This document shows positions 23,757-32,056 of a stretch of DNA of 33,483 nucleotides, in pieces. Below the pieces are notes generated by a model. It saw nothing but the letters and a program-made list of their open reading frames with translations, was not told where the DNA came from and searched no databases. The translations under genes were made by a program, and so were the position numbers. Position 1 is the stretch's first letter. Every line of letters starts with the position of its first letter. Origin of the DNA: an uncultured Pelagibacteraceae bacterium (GTDB lineage Bacteria > Pseudomonadota > Alphaproteobacteria > Pelagibacterales > Pelagibacteraceae); assembly GCA_902561015.1 (NCBI GenBank), contig CACENB010000010.1:1-33483 (forward strand). The letters run 5' to 3'.

Positions 23757-24987
23757 TTAAGTTTTTTAACATTTCAATAGATGATTTTATGCCATCCTCA
23801 TGAAAACCGTAACCGAAATAACTTCCACAAAATAATATATTTTCTTTATTTTGAATACTTTTTAAATTTTTTTGATTATCTAGAGCTTTTTGATCGTAAT
23901 AAGGATGTGTAAAATTAATTTTTTTTATAATTTTATCCTCAGATATTTTTTTAATAGGATTTAGGGTCAAAAATATATTTTTTTCATTTTTTAAGTTTTG
24001 AAGAAGATTTAACCAGTATGAAAGTGAGTTTTTGCTTGTATTCTCTTTATCAACAAAAGAATTCCATGAGGACCATACATCTTTATTTTTAGGCATTATG
24101 TTTTCATCTGTATGCAATATTGCTAAATTTTCTCTGTAATTAAAACTTGATAAAATATTTCTTTCCTCATCTGATGGATTATCTATCAAATTTAAGGCCT
24201 CATTTGCATGAGTTGCAAGAACGACCTTGTCATAATGAAAAAATTCATTATTGCCACCATAATAAACTTGTAATCCAGATGATATTCTCTTAACAGATTT
24301 TATCTTATAATTTTTATAATATTGACCACTGATTAAAGATAAAACTTTATTAACGTATGATCTGCTTCTTTGAGCAACAGTGTACCACTGAGGTCTATTT
24401 TTAAGTTTGAATAAGCCGTGATTTTGAAAAAATTTTAAAAAAAAATTCATGGGCATTTTCCCTGCCTCATAGGGTGGCATAGACCAAATCGCAGAAACCA
24501 TTGGTATAATGTGATAATTAATAAAACCTCTAGACCACTTATTTTTTTTTAAAAAATCATCTAAAGTTATTTTTTGATCAATTTCTGAAATATTATCACA
24601 AGTTTTGTAAAATTTTAGAATATCAAAAAACATTTTGATAAATTCAATATTTAATAAATTAGATTTATTAGCAAAAATACCTGATAAACCTTTGCCACAA
24701 TACTCATAATTAGAGTCTTCTACAGAAACAGAAAATGACATATCGCTTTTTTCAATTTCAATATCAATCTCTTTAAAAAAATTTATTAAATTTGGATATG
24801 TCTGATGATTAAATACAATAAACCCCACATCGACAGATATTTTTTTTTTATTAAGAATTGCATCGACGGTATAAGAGTGTCCTCCAAAATGATCTTCTCT
24901 CTCAAAAAGATCTACTTGGTGATTTTTTGATAAGTAATAAGCTGCGCTTAAACCTGATATGCCCGAGCCGATTACAGCTACTTTCAT
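23749..24987 (-). CDS. Amine-oxidase-like FAD-dependent protein (COG2907 type)
   Basis: A 412-residue flavoprotein with the N-terminal FAD motif VAVIGSGISGLSAAYYLSKN, then DLFEREDHFGGHSYTV, ISVDVGFIVFNHQTYPNL, and the C-terminal block CGSYFGYGFHEDGIKSS that is characteristic of the COG2907 branch of the amine oxidase/phytoene desaturase superfamily. Members probably act on membrane fatty acyl chains, for instance as desaturases, rather than on amines. It starts only 3 bases after the gcvP stop, so transcription and perhaps translation continue from the glycine cleavage genes. Its stop overlaps DUF1365 by 8 bases. It has no signal peptide and would work at the inner face of the membrane. Confidence 0.87.
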   Translation of the reverse strand: MKVAVIGSGISGLSAAYYLSKNHQVDLFEREDHFGGHSYTVDAILNKKKISVDVGFIVFNHQTYPNLINFFKEIDIEIEKSDMSFSVSVEDSNYEYCGKGLSGIFANKSNLLNIEFIKMFFDILKFYKTCDNISEIDQKITLDDFLKKNKWSRGFINYHIIPMVSAIWSMPPYEAGKMPMNFFLKFFQNHGLFKLKNRPQWYTVAQRSRSYVNKVLSLISGQYYKNYKIKSVKRISSGLQVYYGGNNEFFHYDKVVLATHANEALNLIDNPSDEERNILSSFNYRENLAILHTDENIMPKNKDVWSSWNSFVDKENTSKNSLSYWLNLLQNLKNEKNIFLTLNPIKKISEDKIIKKINFTHPYYDQKALDNQKNLKSIQNKENILFCGSYFGYGFHEDGIKSSIEMLKNLND

Positions 24988-24990
24988 TAA

Positions 24991-27861
24991 TTAAGCTGCA
25001 TCTTCTTTAAATTCATCCATACTAGGACAAGTACAAAAGATATTCTTATCTCCATAAACATTATCTACTCGTGCAACTGGTGGCCAAAATTTATTTAATT
25101 TCAAAAATTTAGCTGGATAAGCTGCTTCCTCTCTTGAATATTTATGCTTCCAGTCATCTGAAGCAAGCTCCATATCTGTATGAGGAGCATTCTTGATTGG
25201 ATTATCAACTTTATCAAATTTTCCAGAATTAATTTTATCTATTTCTAGTTTTATATTAATTAATGTGTCACAGAATCTGTCAAGCTCTGATAAACTCTCA
25301 CTTTCAGTTGGTTCAATCATCATTGTACCAGCAACTGGCCATGACATTGTCGGAGCATGAAATCCATAATCAATTAATCTTTTTGCGATATCTTCTTCAG
25401 TAACTCCAGTCTCAGACTTTATTGTTCTGATATCAATTATACATTCGTGTGCGACGTTGCCTTTTGAACCTTTATATAAAATAGGAAAATGATCTTTAAG
25501 TCTATTAGCAATATAATTGGCGTTTAAAATTGCAACTTTAGTAGCTAGTTTAAGTCCTTCAGACCCCATCATCTTAATGTACATCCATGAAATCGACAAA
25601 ATACTTGAGCTTCCCCATGGGGCAGCAGAAACTGCACCAATTCCTGTTGCAGGTCCACAATCTTTGACAACCGGATGATTAGGTAAATAAACTTGCAAAT
25701 GTCTTTTACATGCAATAGGCCCCATTCCAGGTCCTCCTCCGCCATGTGGAATACAAAAAGTTTTATGTAAATTAATATGACAAACATCTGGACCAAAATT
25801 TCCAGGTTTTGCGATTCCTACTAGAGCATTTAAATTTGCCCCATCCATATAAACTTGACCTCCATGTTTATGAATTAAATCACAGATGTCTGATATTTTT
25901 TCCTCGAAAACTCCATGTGTAGAGGGGTAAGTTACCATTAATGCGCCAAGGTTTTCGGAATGCAATTCAGTTTTTTTCTTTAAATCCTCAAAATCAACAT
26001 TTCCCTCTTTATCACAATTAACTACAACAACTCTCATTCCAACCATTTGGGCGCTTGCTGGATTGGTCCCATGTGCTGAACTCGGTATTAAACATATATT
26101 TCTATTATCATCACCTCTATCTAAATGATATTTTCTTATTACCATTAAACCTGCATATTCACCTTGGGCACCTGCATTAGGTTGAAGTGAAACTCCTGAG
26201 AAACCAGTGATTGATCTTAACCAATTTTTAAGATCTGTGAACATTGTTCTATATCCTTCCATCTGTTCAATAGGCACAAATGGATGAGGTTCTGCTAATT
26301 CTCTCCATGAAATAGGTATCATTTCTGCGGTAGCATTTAATTTCATCGTACATGAACCTAGAGCAATCATAGTTCTATTGAGAGCAATATCCTTATCTTC
26401 TAGCTTTTTTAGATATCTGAGCATTTCTGTCTCTGAATGATATGAATTAAAAACAGGATGTTCTAAATACTTAGAAGTTCTTAACAAATTTTTTGGTAGA
26501 TTGGGTAAACTTACCGTAGGATCCTCTTTTTTGATAGACTCTGCTGCATTAAAAATTTTAAGTAATTGATTTACTCTATAAACATTTTTCTTTTCATCAA
26601 AAGAAACAGCAAGCATTTCAGAATTTACTTTTCTGATATTCACCTTTTGAGCTAAAGCATTTTTATAAATTTGATCAGTCTTTTCTTTAGTAATAATTGT
26701 TACAGTATCAAAAAAATAATCTGAATATAATTCGTATCCAGATTGCTTTATCTTATCTGCAAAATTTTTTGCTAATTGAGATACTCTCTCAGAAATATTT
26801 CTTATTCCATTTGGACCATGATATATAGCATATGCTGCAGAAACTATTGCTAATAAAGCTTGGGCAGTACAAATGTTGCTTGTAGCTTTATCTCTTCTGA
26901 TATGTTGCTCCCTAGTCTGTAGTGACAATCTGTAAGCTTTATTTCCATGTCTATCGACTGAAACACCAACTATTCTTCCCGGCATAGATCTTTTATATTC
27001 ATCTTTCGTTGCAAAAAACGCTGCATGAGGTCCTCCATAACCCATTGGAATACCAAACCTTTGAGAACTACCAACTGCAATATCAGCTCCGAGCTCCCTT
27101 GGTGTTTTTAGTTTAGCAAGAGCTAGAAGATCACATGCTAAAATTGCTTTACCATTTTTTTTATGAATCTTGCTTATTGCCTCACTAGGATTCTTGATAT
27201 CACCTAAAGTTCCAGGGTACTGTAAAATTCCACAAACAATGTCTTCTTTTAACTGTTCTAAAACTTTATCCTCGTTTCCAACAAGAATTTTTAAACCCAT
27301 GGGCTCTGCCCTAGTTTGTATAACATCAATTGTTTGTGGATGACAATCTTCTGAAACAAAAACTAAATTACTGTCACTTTTATTTAGTCTATGACTTAAA
27401 CCCATAGCCTCTGCTGCCGCTGTACCTTCGTCGAGCAAAGATGCATTTGCAATATCCATTCCTGTAAAATCAACAATCATTTGTTGGAAATTTAATAACA
27501 TTTCTAATCTTCCTTGAGCTACCTCAGGCTGATAGGGTGTATAAGAAGTATACCAACCTGGGTTTTCTAATATATTTCTTAAAATGACATAAGGCGTATA
27601 CGTTCCATAATAGCCCATACCAATGAAATTCGAGTAAATTTGATTTTTTTTTGAAATTTCTTTTAGTTTTCTTAATGCTTCATACTCTGAATTCGACTCA
27701 CCAATATTGAGTTCACCCTTAAACTGTATTTTTTCTGGTACAGTATTGTCTATTAAATCATCCAGAGATTTATAATTTAATTTTTTTAACATTTTTAATT
27801 GACTCTCTTCTGATGGACCGATGTGTCTTTTTAAAAAATCTTTTTGTGAATTTTGTAACAT
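24991..27861 (-). CDS. gcvP: Glycine dehydrogenase (decarboxylating), P protein
   Basis: The P protein of the glycine cleavage system: with PLP it decarboxylates glycine and passes the aminomethyl group to lipoyl-GcvH. At 956 residues it is the fused, homodimeric form, with both the degenerate N-terminal half and the catalytic C-terminal half. The start FLKRHIGPSEESQLKML is typical. The PLP lysine lies at about residue 700 in NLHKTFCIPHGGGGPGMG, and SSAHGTNPASAQM precedes it. The start overlaps the gcvH stop (TAATG) behind a GGAGAG ribosome binding site. Downstream, only 3 bases separate it from the lipid-modification flavoprotein, with no room for a terminator. Expression should follow the glycine riboswitch before gcvT. 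Confidence 0.97.
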   Translation of the reverse strand: MLQNSQKDFLKRHIGPSEESQLKMLKKLNYKSLDDLIDNTVPEKIQFKGELNIGESNSEYEALRKLKEISKKNQIYSNFIGMGYYGTYTPYVILRNILENPGWYTSYTPYQPEVAQGRLEMLLNFQQMIVDFTGMDIANASLLDEGTAAAEAMGLSHRLNKSDSNLVFVSEDCHPQTIDVIQTRAEPMGLKILVGNEDKVLEQLKEDIVCGILQYPGTLGDIKNPSEAISKIHKKNGKAILACDLLALAKLKTPRELGADIAVGSSQRFGIPMGYGGPHAAFFATKDEYKRSMPGRIVGVSVDRHGNKAYRLSLQTREQHIRRDKATSNICTAQALLAIVSAAYAIYHGPNGIRNISERVSQLAKNFADKIKQSGYELYSDYFFDTVTIITKEKTDQIYKNALAQKVNIRKVNSEMLAVSFDEKKNVYRVNQLLKIFNAAESIKKEDPTVSLPNLPKNLLRTSKYLEHPVFNSYHSETEMLRYLKKLEDKDIALNRTMIALGSCTMKLNATAEMIPISWRELAEPHPFVPIEQMEGYRTMFTDLKNWLRSITGFSGVSLQPNAGAQGEYAGLMVIRKYHLDRGDDNRNICLIPSSAHGTNPASAQMVGMRVVVVNCDKEGNVDFEDLKKKTELHSENLGALMVTYPSTHGVFEEKISDICDLIHKHGGQVYMDGANLNALVGIAKPGNFGPDVCHINLHKTFCIPHGGGGPGMGPIACKRHLQVYLPNHPVVKDCGPATGIGAVSAAPWGSSSILSISWMYIKMMGSEGLKLATKVAILNANYIANRLKDHFPILYKGSKGNVAHECIIDIRTIKSETGVTEEDIAKRLIDYGFHAPTMSWPVAGTMMIEPTESESLSELDRFCDTLINIKLEIDKINSGKFDKVDNPIKNAPHTDMELASDDWKHKYSREEAAYPAKFLKLNKFWPPVARVDNVYGDKNIFCTCPSMDEFKEDAA

Positions 27862-28241
27862 TATGCTGAGCTCTCCTTAGCAAATTTATCGTACTCATCT
27901 TTATTCATTAAAGTATCCATCTCTGACTTATCTTTAATTTTTAATTTAAAGAACCAAGCAGAATTTTCTGGATCCTGATTTATTTTAGATGGGTCATCAA
28001 CAATAGATTGATTTAAATCAACAACTTCTCCGCTTACCGGTGTATATACATCACTTGCAGCTTTTGTAGATTCTACTACCCCTGCTGTTCCATCTTTTTC
28101 TACATTAGATCCCTTTTCTGGAAGTTCTGTAAAAACTATATCTCCGAGCATTTCTGTTGCATGCTTAGTTATCCCAATAGTGGCTATATCCCCCTCTAAT
28201 TTAATCCACTCGTGTTCTTTAGAATATTTTATTTCACTCAT
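27861..28241 (-). CDS. gcvH: Glycine cleavage system H protein
   Basis: A 126-residue lipoyl carrier that shuttles the aminomethyl intermediate between GcvP, GcvT and the lipoamide dehydrogenase. The lipoylation site is Lys60 in [41 protein letters not shown] at the N-terminus (seen as YSKEHEWIK) and [11 protein letters not shown] near the C-terminus are family landmarks. The start overlaps the gcvT stop as TAATG and has a good AAGGAG ribosome binding site. The L protein (lipoamide dehydrogenase) is not in the window and is presumably shared with the 2-oxoacid dehydrogenases elsewhere. Confidence 0.97.
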   Translation of the reverse strand: MSEIKYSKEHEWIKLEGDIATIGITKHATEMLGDIVFTELPEKGSNVEKDGTAGVVESTKAASDVYTPVSGEVVDLNQSIVDDPSKINQDPENSAWFFKLKIKDKSEMDTLMNKDEYDKFAKESSA

Positions 28242-29344
28242 TAGTTAACTCCTTTCACATAACTTTTTTTATAAAAAGGCAAACTGCAAATTGTAGCTGG
28301 ATGTTTTTTACCTCTAACCTCTAAAAATATTTTGGTATTTTTTTTAGAAAATTCATTTTCTACGTATCCCATGGCCACAGGGCCATTAACACTTGGTCCA
28401 AATGTTCCACTTGTTATTTCACCAATTTCTAAATTAGATTCGTTATATATTTTAGTTTTTTCTCTAGCAATTATTCTTCCCTCTGGCTTTATCCCTACTC
28501 TTATCTTGCTAACTCCATTGTTTAGTTGTTTAGTAATTATATCTGATCCAATAAAGTTTCCTTTTAATATTCTCTCTTTTGAAATTGCCCATTTTAAATT
28601 TGCCTCAACTGGAGTTTTGTCTTTACTTAGTTCATGACCATACAAGCAAAGACCAGCTTCCAATCTTAATGTATCTCGTGCTCCAAGACCAATTAATTTT
28701 GCACCTTTATCAATTAATCTTCTTGTAAATCCGTCTGCAAATTCATTAGTTAGTGATACCTCGAAACCATCTTCACCTGTATATCCTGATCTCGTAACGT
28801 AAATGTTGTGATCATCCAGGGTAAACCAATTACCTGACATAAAATTTAAATTTTCGACACCTCGAATAACACTTTTTAAAATTTCTACAGATTTGGGTCC
28901 TTGGATTGCAATTAAAGATCTTTCCTCATCCAAAATCATTTTATATTTATCGTTCAATAATTCTTTTAAAATTTTAAAATCATTTTCTTTACAAGCAGCA
29001 TTTAAAATTATTAAAAACCCATCTTTAATTTTAGTAATTATTAAATCATCATAAATTCCAGCATTGTCGCTCATTAAAAAACTGTATTTTGAATGATTTA
29101 GTTTTAAATTTTTTAAGTCTAATGGAAAAATTCTCTCTAAATCATCAGCTAAATCCTCTTGGCCATAGATAAATAATTGACCCATATGGGAAACATCAAA
29201 AATACCAGAATGATTTCTTGTGAACCTATGTTCTTCAACAATACCCTCAGAATATTGAATTGGCATTTGATATCCTGCAAACTCTACAAATTTTGCTTTG
29301 CTGTCTTGATGCAATTGATAAAGCGATGTTTTTTTTGTATCCAT
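28241..29344 (-). CDS. gcvT: Aminomethyltransferase, glycine cleavage T protein
   Basis: GcvT moves the aminomethyl group from GcvH to tetrahydrofolate, giving methylene-THF and ammonia. The 367-residue protein shows [21 protein letters not shown], here seen as [12 protein letters not shown], then [19 protein letters not shown] with the catalytic Asp, [17 protein letters not shown] [14 protein letters not shown], and [20 protein letters not shown]. The C-terminal domain has [18 protein letters not shown]. The start codon at 29344 is inside a sequence that can pair with the linker of the riboswitch just upstream, so translation is probably glycine-controlled. It heads an apparent operon of gcvTHP plus four lipid genes. 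Confidence 0.97.
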   Translation of the reverse strand: MDTKKTSLYQLHQDSKAKFVEFAGYQMPIQYSEGIVEEHRFTRNHSGIFDVSHMGQLFIYGQEDLADDLERIFPLDLKNLKLNHSKYSFLMSDNAGIYDDLIITKIKDGFLIILNAACKENDFKILKELLNDKYKMILDEERSLIAIQGPKSVEILKSVIRGVENLNFMSGNWFTLDDHNIYVTRSGYTGEDGFEVSLTNEFADGFTRRLIDKGAKLIGLGARDTLRLEAGLCLYGHELSKDKTPVEANLKWAISKERILKGNFIGSDIITKQLNNGVSKIRVGIKPEGRIIAREKTKIYNESNLEIGEITSGTFGPSVNGPVAMGYVENEFSKKNTKIFLEVRGKKHPATICSLPFYKKSYVKGVN

Positions 29345-29428
29345 ATTAACTCTTTTTACCCATCTGTATATTTGCCTGAGAGTTTTGCTCCTTCGGCGAG
29401 AATTTAATCTCTTTCCAGAGTTAATATG
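29342..29428 (-). repeat. 12-base inverted repeat enclosing aptamer 2 (likely riboswitch expression platform)
   Basis: CATATTAACTCT at 29428-29417 (minus strand, the aptamer linker) is perfectly complementary to AGAGTTAATATG at 29353-29342, which contains the gcvT Shine-Dalgarno GAG and the ATG. The bases TCT at 29419-29417 would also be needed for P1 of aptamer 2, so the two pairings exclude each other. This gives a plain model: without glycine the start is hidden; with glycine P1 forms and the start is free. Confidence 0.7.
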
Positions 29429-29505
29429 TTACGGTCCGTTTTGCCTGAGAGATTCCTGGGTGGTTGCTCCTTCGGCGCTACAAAAATTTGTAGTCTCTCC
29501 CGTAA
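29342..29505 (-). ncRNA. Tandem glycine riboswitch upstream of gcvT
   Basis: On the minus strand two glycine aptamers lie in series. Aptamer 1 spans about 29505-29429, closed by a 6-bp P1 (29505-29500 with 29434-29429, TTACGG/CCGTAA), with GCCGAAGGAGCAAC (29476-29463) and CTCTCAGGCAAAA (29451-29439). Aptamer 2 spans about 29419-29363, with GCCGAAGGAGC (29397-29387) and CTCTCAGGCAAA (29382-29371); its P1 is probably TCTG (29419-29416) with CAGA (29466 is not involved; the partner is 29366-29363). These are the consensus elements of gcvT riboswitches. Glycine binding should turn the operon on. Glycine riboswitches are already known in SAR11. The expression platform is described as a separate repeat. 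Confidence 0.95.
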
Positions 29506-29545
29506 TTAATTCATTTATATCATAAATTATCATAAACATAAATAT

Positions 29546-30418
29546 TTAATATGCTTTCTTTTTAGTTAAAAATTTATTCAAAAACTGCAAAACGACTGCA
29601 GTAATAACTATTGAGCCTCCAATTAAAACAAACATGGGCGGATTCTCATTCACAAACATCCAGGCCCACATCGGACCTAAAACAGCTTCTGTTAACATTA
29701 TTATACCAACAAAAGCCGAAGGAGTTGACCTTGCCCCAATTGTAATAAGTATAAAACCAAAACCTAATTGAAAAAAACCTGCTAAAAATCCCAAAAAAAT
29801 ATCTTTTGAAGATATAATTATCGTTGGCGACATTAATAATCCAATTATCATTGCAAATATACCTGCCACTAATTGAAGTGGAATCATATCGACCTCAGGA
29901 AACTTTCTTACTATTAATATTAAAATTGCAAAAGAGATTGGCATTACAAATGCCACAAGATTGCCAGTCATTTCACCAGGAGAGATTGAGGTTCCAAGCA
30001 TTAAAAAAATACCCGAGATAGCAAGCAATATACAAAAGAAAGTAAGTTTAGATATTGTCTCCTTCAAAAAAACATAACCAAATATTGCCAAAAAAAGAGT
30101 TTGTGTTTGAATAATAAAATTTGTATTTGCCACAGTAGTTTCATACATAGCAAATACATAACTAGCAAAACCTAAAGATAAAATAGCTCCACCAACAAAT
30201 CCAGGAATTCCAGATTTAGTTAAAGCACTAAAAAATTTTTTTTTATAAGTGAACAAAAGAAAAAAATTAACAACAATTATAAAAAAAAATGATCGCCAAA
30301 ATAAAATTTGCCAGAGCGTAGAGCCTTCAAAAGACTTTACAATTAATCCTCCAAAACTTAAGCTTACAGCGCCCAAAAAAACCAGAAAAGGTCCAGGTAT
30401 TTTTTTGATTAAGTTCAT
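29546..30418 (-). CDS. DMT-superfamily (EamA) permease, after pxpC
   Basis: A 290-residue permease with two EamA repeats and about ten helices. Landmarks are LWQILFWRSFFFIIVV, YETTVANTNFIIQTQTLFLA with GYVFLKETIS, and IIMLTEAVLGPMWAWMFVNENPP. The start overlaps the pxpC stop by 4 bases (ATGA), so it is co-translated with the 5-oxoprolinase subunits. That makes uptake or export of 5-oxoproline or a related acid a reasonable, unproven guess. It ends 40 bases before the start of the glycine riboswitch on the same strand, so read-through into gcvTHP is possible in addition to any promoter in that short AT-rich spacer (29506-29545), where I see only weak promoter-like matches. Confidence 0.85.
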   Translation of the reverse strand: MNLIKKIPGPFLVFLGAVSLSFGGLIVKSFEGSTLWQILFWRSFFFIIVVNFFLLFTYKKKFFSALTKSGIPGFVGGAILSLGFASYVFAMYETTVANTNFIIQTQTLFLAIFGYVFLKETISKLTFFCILLAISGIFLMLGTSISPGEMTGNLVAFVMPISFAILILIVRKFPEVDMIPLQLVAGIFAMIIGLLMSPTIIISSKDIFLGFLAGFFQLGFGFILITIGARSTPSAFVGIIMLTEAVLGPMWAWMFVNENPPMFVLIGGSIVITAVVLQFLNKFLTKKKAY

Positions 30419-31362
30419 TCAATTTGAGAAATTAAATTTTGAGTTTCTAAGTCATATAACTTAAATAAATTTTCTGCGCTAGATAAATCAATCTGCTTAA
30501 ACTTTATTTTAGACCCTGGTGATAGTTGAACCAATTTGTCGTAATCAGCGCTTATTACTACTCCTATTTTTGGATAGCCTCCTATGGTCCCATGATCTGA
30601 AAGCATAACAATAGGATTACCATCTGCAGGCACTTGTATTACTCCTTTTATTAATCCTTCTGATTTAATGTTGGTATCAATAACATTCTCTATTTTTGGT
30701 CCTTCTAACCTCATACCCATACGATCAGTTAACTTTGAAACAATAAATTCTTTTTCTAGAAAGACTTTTTTTCCTTTATCTGAAAAATAATCAAAATTTG
30801 TTCCTTTAATTATTCTAATATTTTCTATTTTAGTATTTATATAATTTAATTTTTTTTCCACTGATTGATTATTTAATTTTGAAATATTTATTACTTGTTC
30901 ATTTTCAAACTTTTTACCATCATTTGCACCAATTATTGCTTTTGTATTTGTAGAACAACTAGACCATTGATATTTTAAATCTATTTGACCACCAATAGCT
31001 AAATATCCATACACAGACTTATTGGTAGATAAAATATCTAATTCATCACCATTCTCTAAATTTAAAGATTGATAGCAGTTACCATCAATAATTATATCTT
31101 TTTTTTTAATCTTAAAGTTTACTTGACCTGTGATTGCAATATTAATTTTACTTCCAAAATATTTTAGTAAAGGACCTTGGTACGCAAATTCTAAAGCAGG
31201 TAAATTTATCTTATTACCAACAAGTTTGTTTGATAATAGATAATTTCTTTTATCCATTGCTCCACTAAAAGGAATTCCGACATGATAAAGATTTTTTCGA
31301 CCCTCATCTTGAAAAGTAGTGTTAATTCCTGCTCTGATAACTTGAAAATAATTTTTACTCAT
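30415..31362 (-). CDS. pxpC: 5-oxoprolinase subunit C (biotin-dependent carboxyltransferase-like)
   Basis: One of three subunits of the prokaryotic 5-oxoprolinase, which uses ATP to open 5-oxoproline to glutamate. Blocks typical of PxpC/KipA are VIRAGINTTFQDEGRKNLYH, VGIPFSGAMDKRNYLLSN, NLPALEFAYQGP, YGYLAIGGQID and the C-terminal SEGLIKGVIQVPADGNPIVM with SDHGTIGGYPKIGVVISAD. The ATG at 31362 is preferred because it places the VIRAGI strand near the N-terminus as in homologues; upstream in-frame starts at 31374 and 31413 would overlap pxpB further. It overlaps pxpB by 8 bases and the DMT permease by 4, showing a compact pxpB-pxpC-permease unit. PxpC is needed with PxpA and PxpB for activity. 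Confidence 0.9.
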   Translation of the reverse strand: MSKNYFQVIRAGINTTFQDEGRKNLYHVGIPFSGAMDKRNYLLSNKLVGNKINLPALEFAYQGPLLKYFGSKINIAITGQVNFKIKKKDIIIDGNCYQSLNLENGDELDILSTNKSVYGYLAIGGQIDLKYQWSSCSTNTKAIIGANDGKKFENEQVINISKLNNQSVEKKLNYINTKIENIRIIKGTNFDYFSDKGKKVFLEKEFIVSKLTDRMGMRLEGPKIENVIDTNIKSEGLIKGVIQVPADGNPIVMLSDHGTIGGYPKIGVVISADYDKLVQLSPGSKIKFKQIDLSSAENLFKLYDLETQNLISQIE

Positions 31363-32029
31363 TATAATTTTCATACTGATTTTTTGATATTTCCTTAAAT
31401 AAGACAATATCACCTGGATTTATTAAATTTGGACTTTCTTCTTTTGAGCTATCAAATATTCTTAATGGACTATTACCGATAACATTCCATCCACCTGGAC
31501 TTTCAAAAGTATAAATATTTGCAAACTGTTCGGTCAAAGCTACTGACCCTTTTGGAACTCTAACTCTAGGAGTTTCTAGACGATTTGCTCTCATATTTTT
31601 AGATAAATCTCCTAAAAAAGGCATTCCTGCAATAAAGCCTGTCATATAACAAAAGAATTCTTTACTAAAAAAATTTTCATAAATTTTTTCTCTTTTAAGA
31701 TTAAGTTTATTCTCCAATCTCACTATATCTAAAGCAAAATTTTCGTCACAACATACTGGAACTTCAATTTTTTTATTTTCTAGGTCATCTTCATTTGTAA
31801 TATTAAGGTTCTCTATTAACTTTTTTAAATCTTTAAAATTCGTTTTTTTTAAATCAAAAGAAATTATTAATTTATTATAAGAGGGAGATAAATTATTTAT
31901 TGATACAATATTTTCTTTCTGAATACTTTTGAAATATCTAATTACTTGAGTATTGGTTTCTCTATTTACGTCTTTACCAAAGTCACAATATAATGCTGCG
32001 TCACCAAGATTTAATATATTTTTTATCAT
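31355..32029 (-). CDS. pxpB: 5-oxoprolinase subunit B
   Basis: A 224-residue PxpB (KipI-type) protein. It begins with LNLGDAALYCDFG, and its C-terminal cyclophilin-like domain has the family block FIAGMPFLGDL, then LETPRVRVPKGSVALTEQFA and YTFESPGGWNVIGNSPLRIF. It acts with PxpC, probably in phosphorylating the substrate for the PxpA-catalysed step. Its start lies 28 bases from the chosen pxpA start on the opposite strand, so the three subunits are split into two divergent units from one very small promoter region, unlike the common pxpBCA order. The region 55-130 is more Lys/Asn-rich than homologues, as in the rest of the window. Confidence 0.92.
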   Translation of the reverse strand: MIKNILNLGDAALYCDFGKDVNRETNTQVIRYFKSIQKENIVSINNLSPSYNKLIISFDLKKTNFKDLKKLIENLNITNEDDLENKKIEVPVCCDENFALDIVRLENKLNLKREKIYENFFSKEFFCYMTGFIAGMPFLGDLSKNMRANRLETPRVRVPKGSVALTEQFANIYTFESPGGWNVIGNSPLRIFDSSKEESPNLINPGDIVLFKEISKNQYENYNE

Positions 32030-32036
32030 CCCATGA

Positions 32037-32042
32037 TATACT
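32037..32042 (+). promoter_or_regulatory. Putative -10 box for pxpA
   Basis: TATACT, one mismatch from consensus, sits 15 bases before the chosen ATG at 32057 and would start a message with only a few leader bases. No good -35 is visible, and the box lies within 15 bases of the pxpB start. Confidence 0.3.
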
Positions 32043-32056
32043 TAACACTTATGACT

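Noticed and set aside
28332..28637. 101-codon plus-strand frame inside gcvT
   Set aside because: Lies wholly inside a certain gcvT coding region and shows no recognisable family or start signal.
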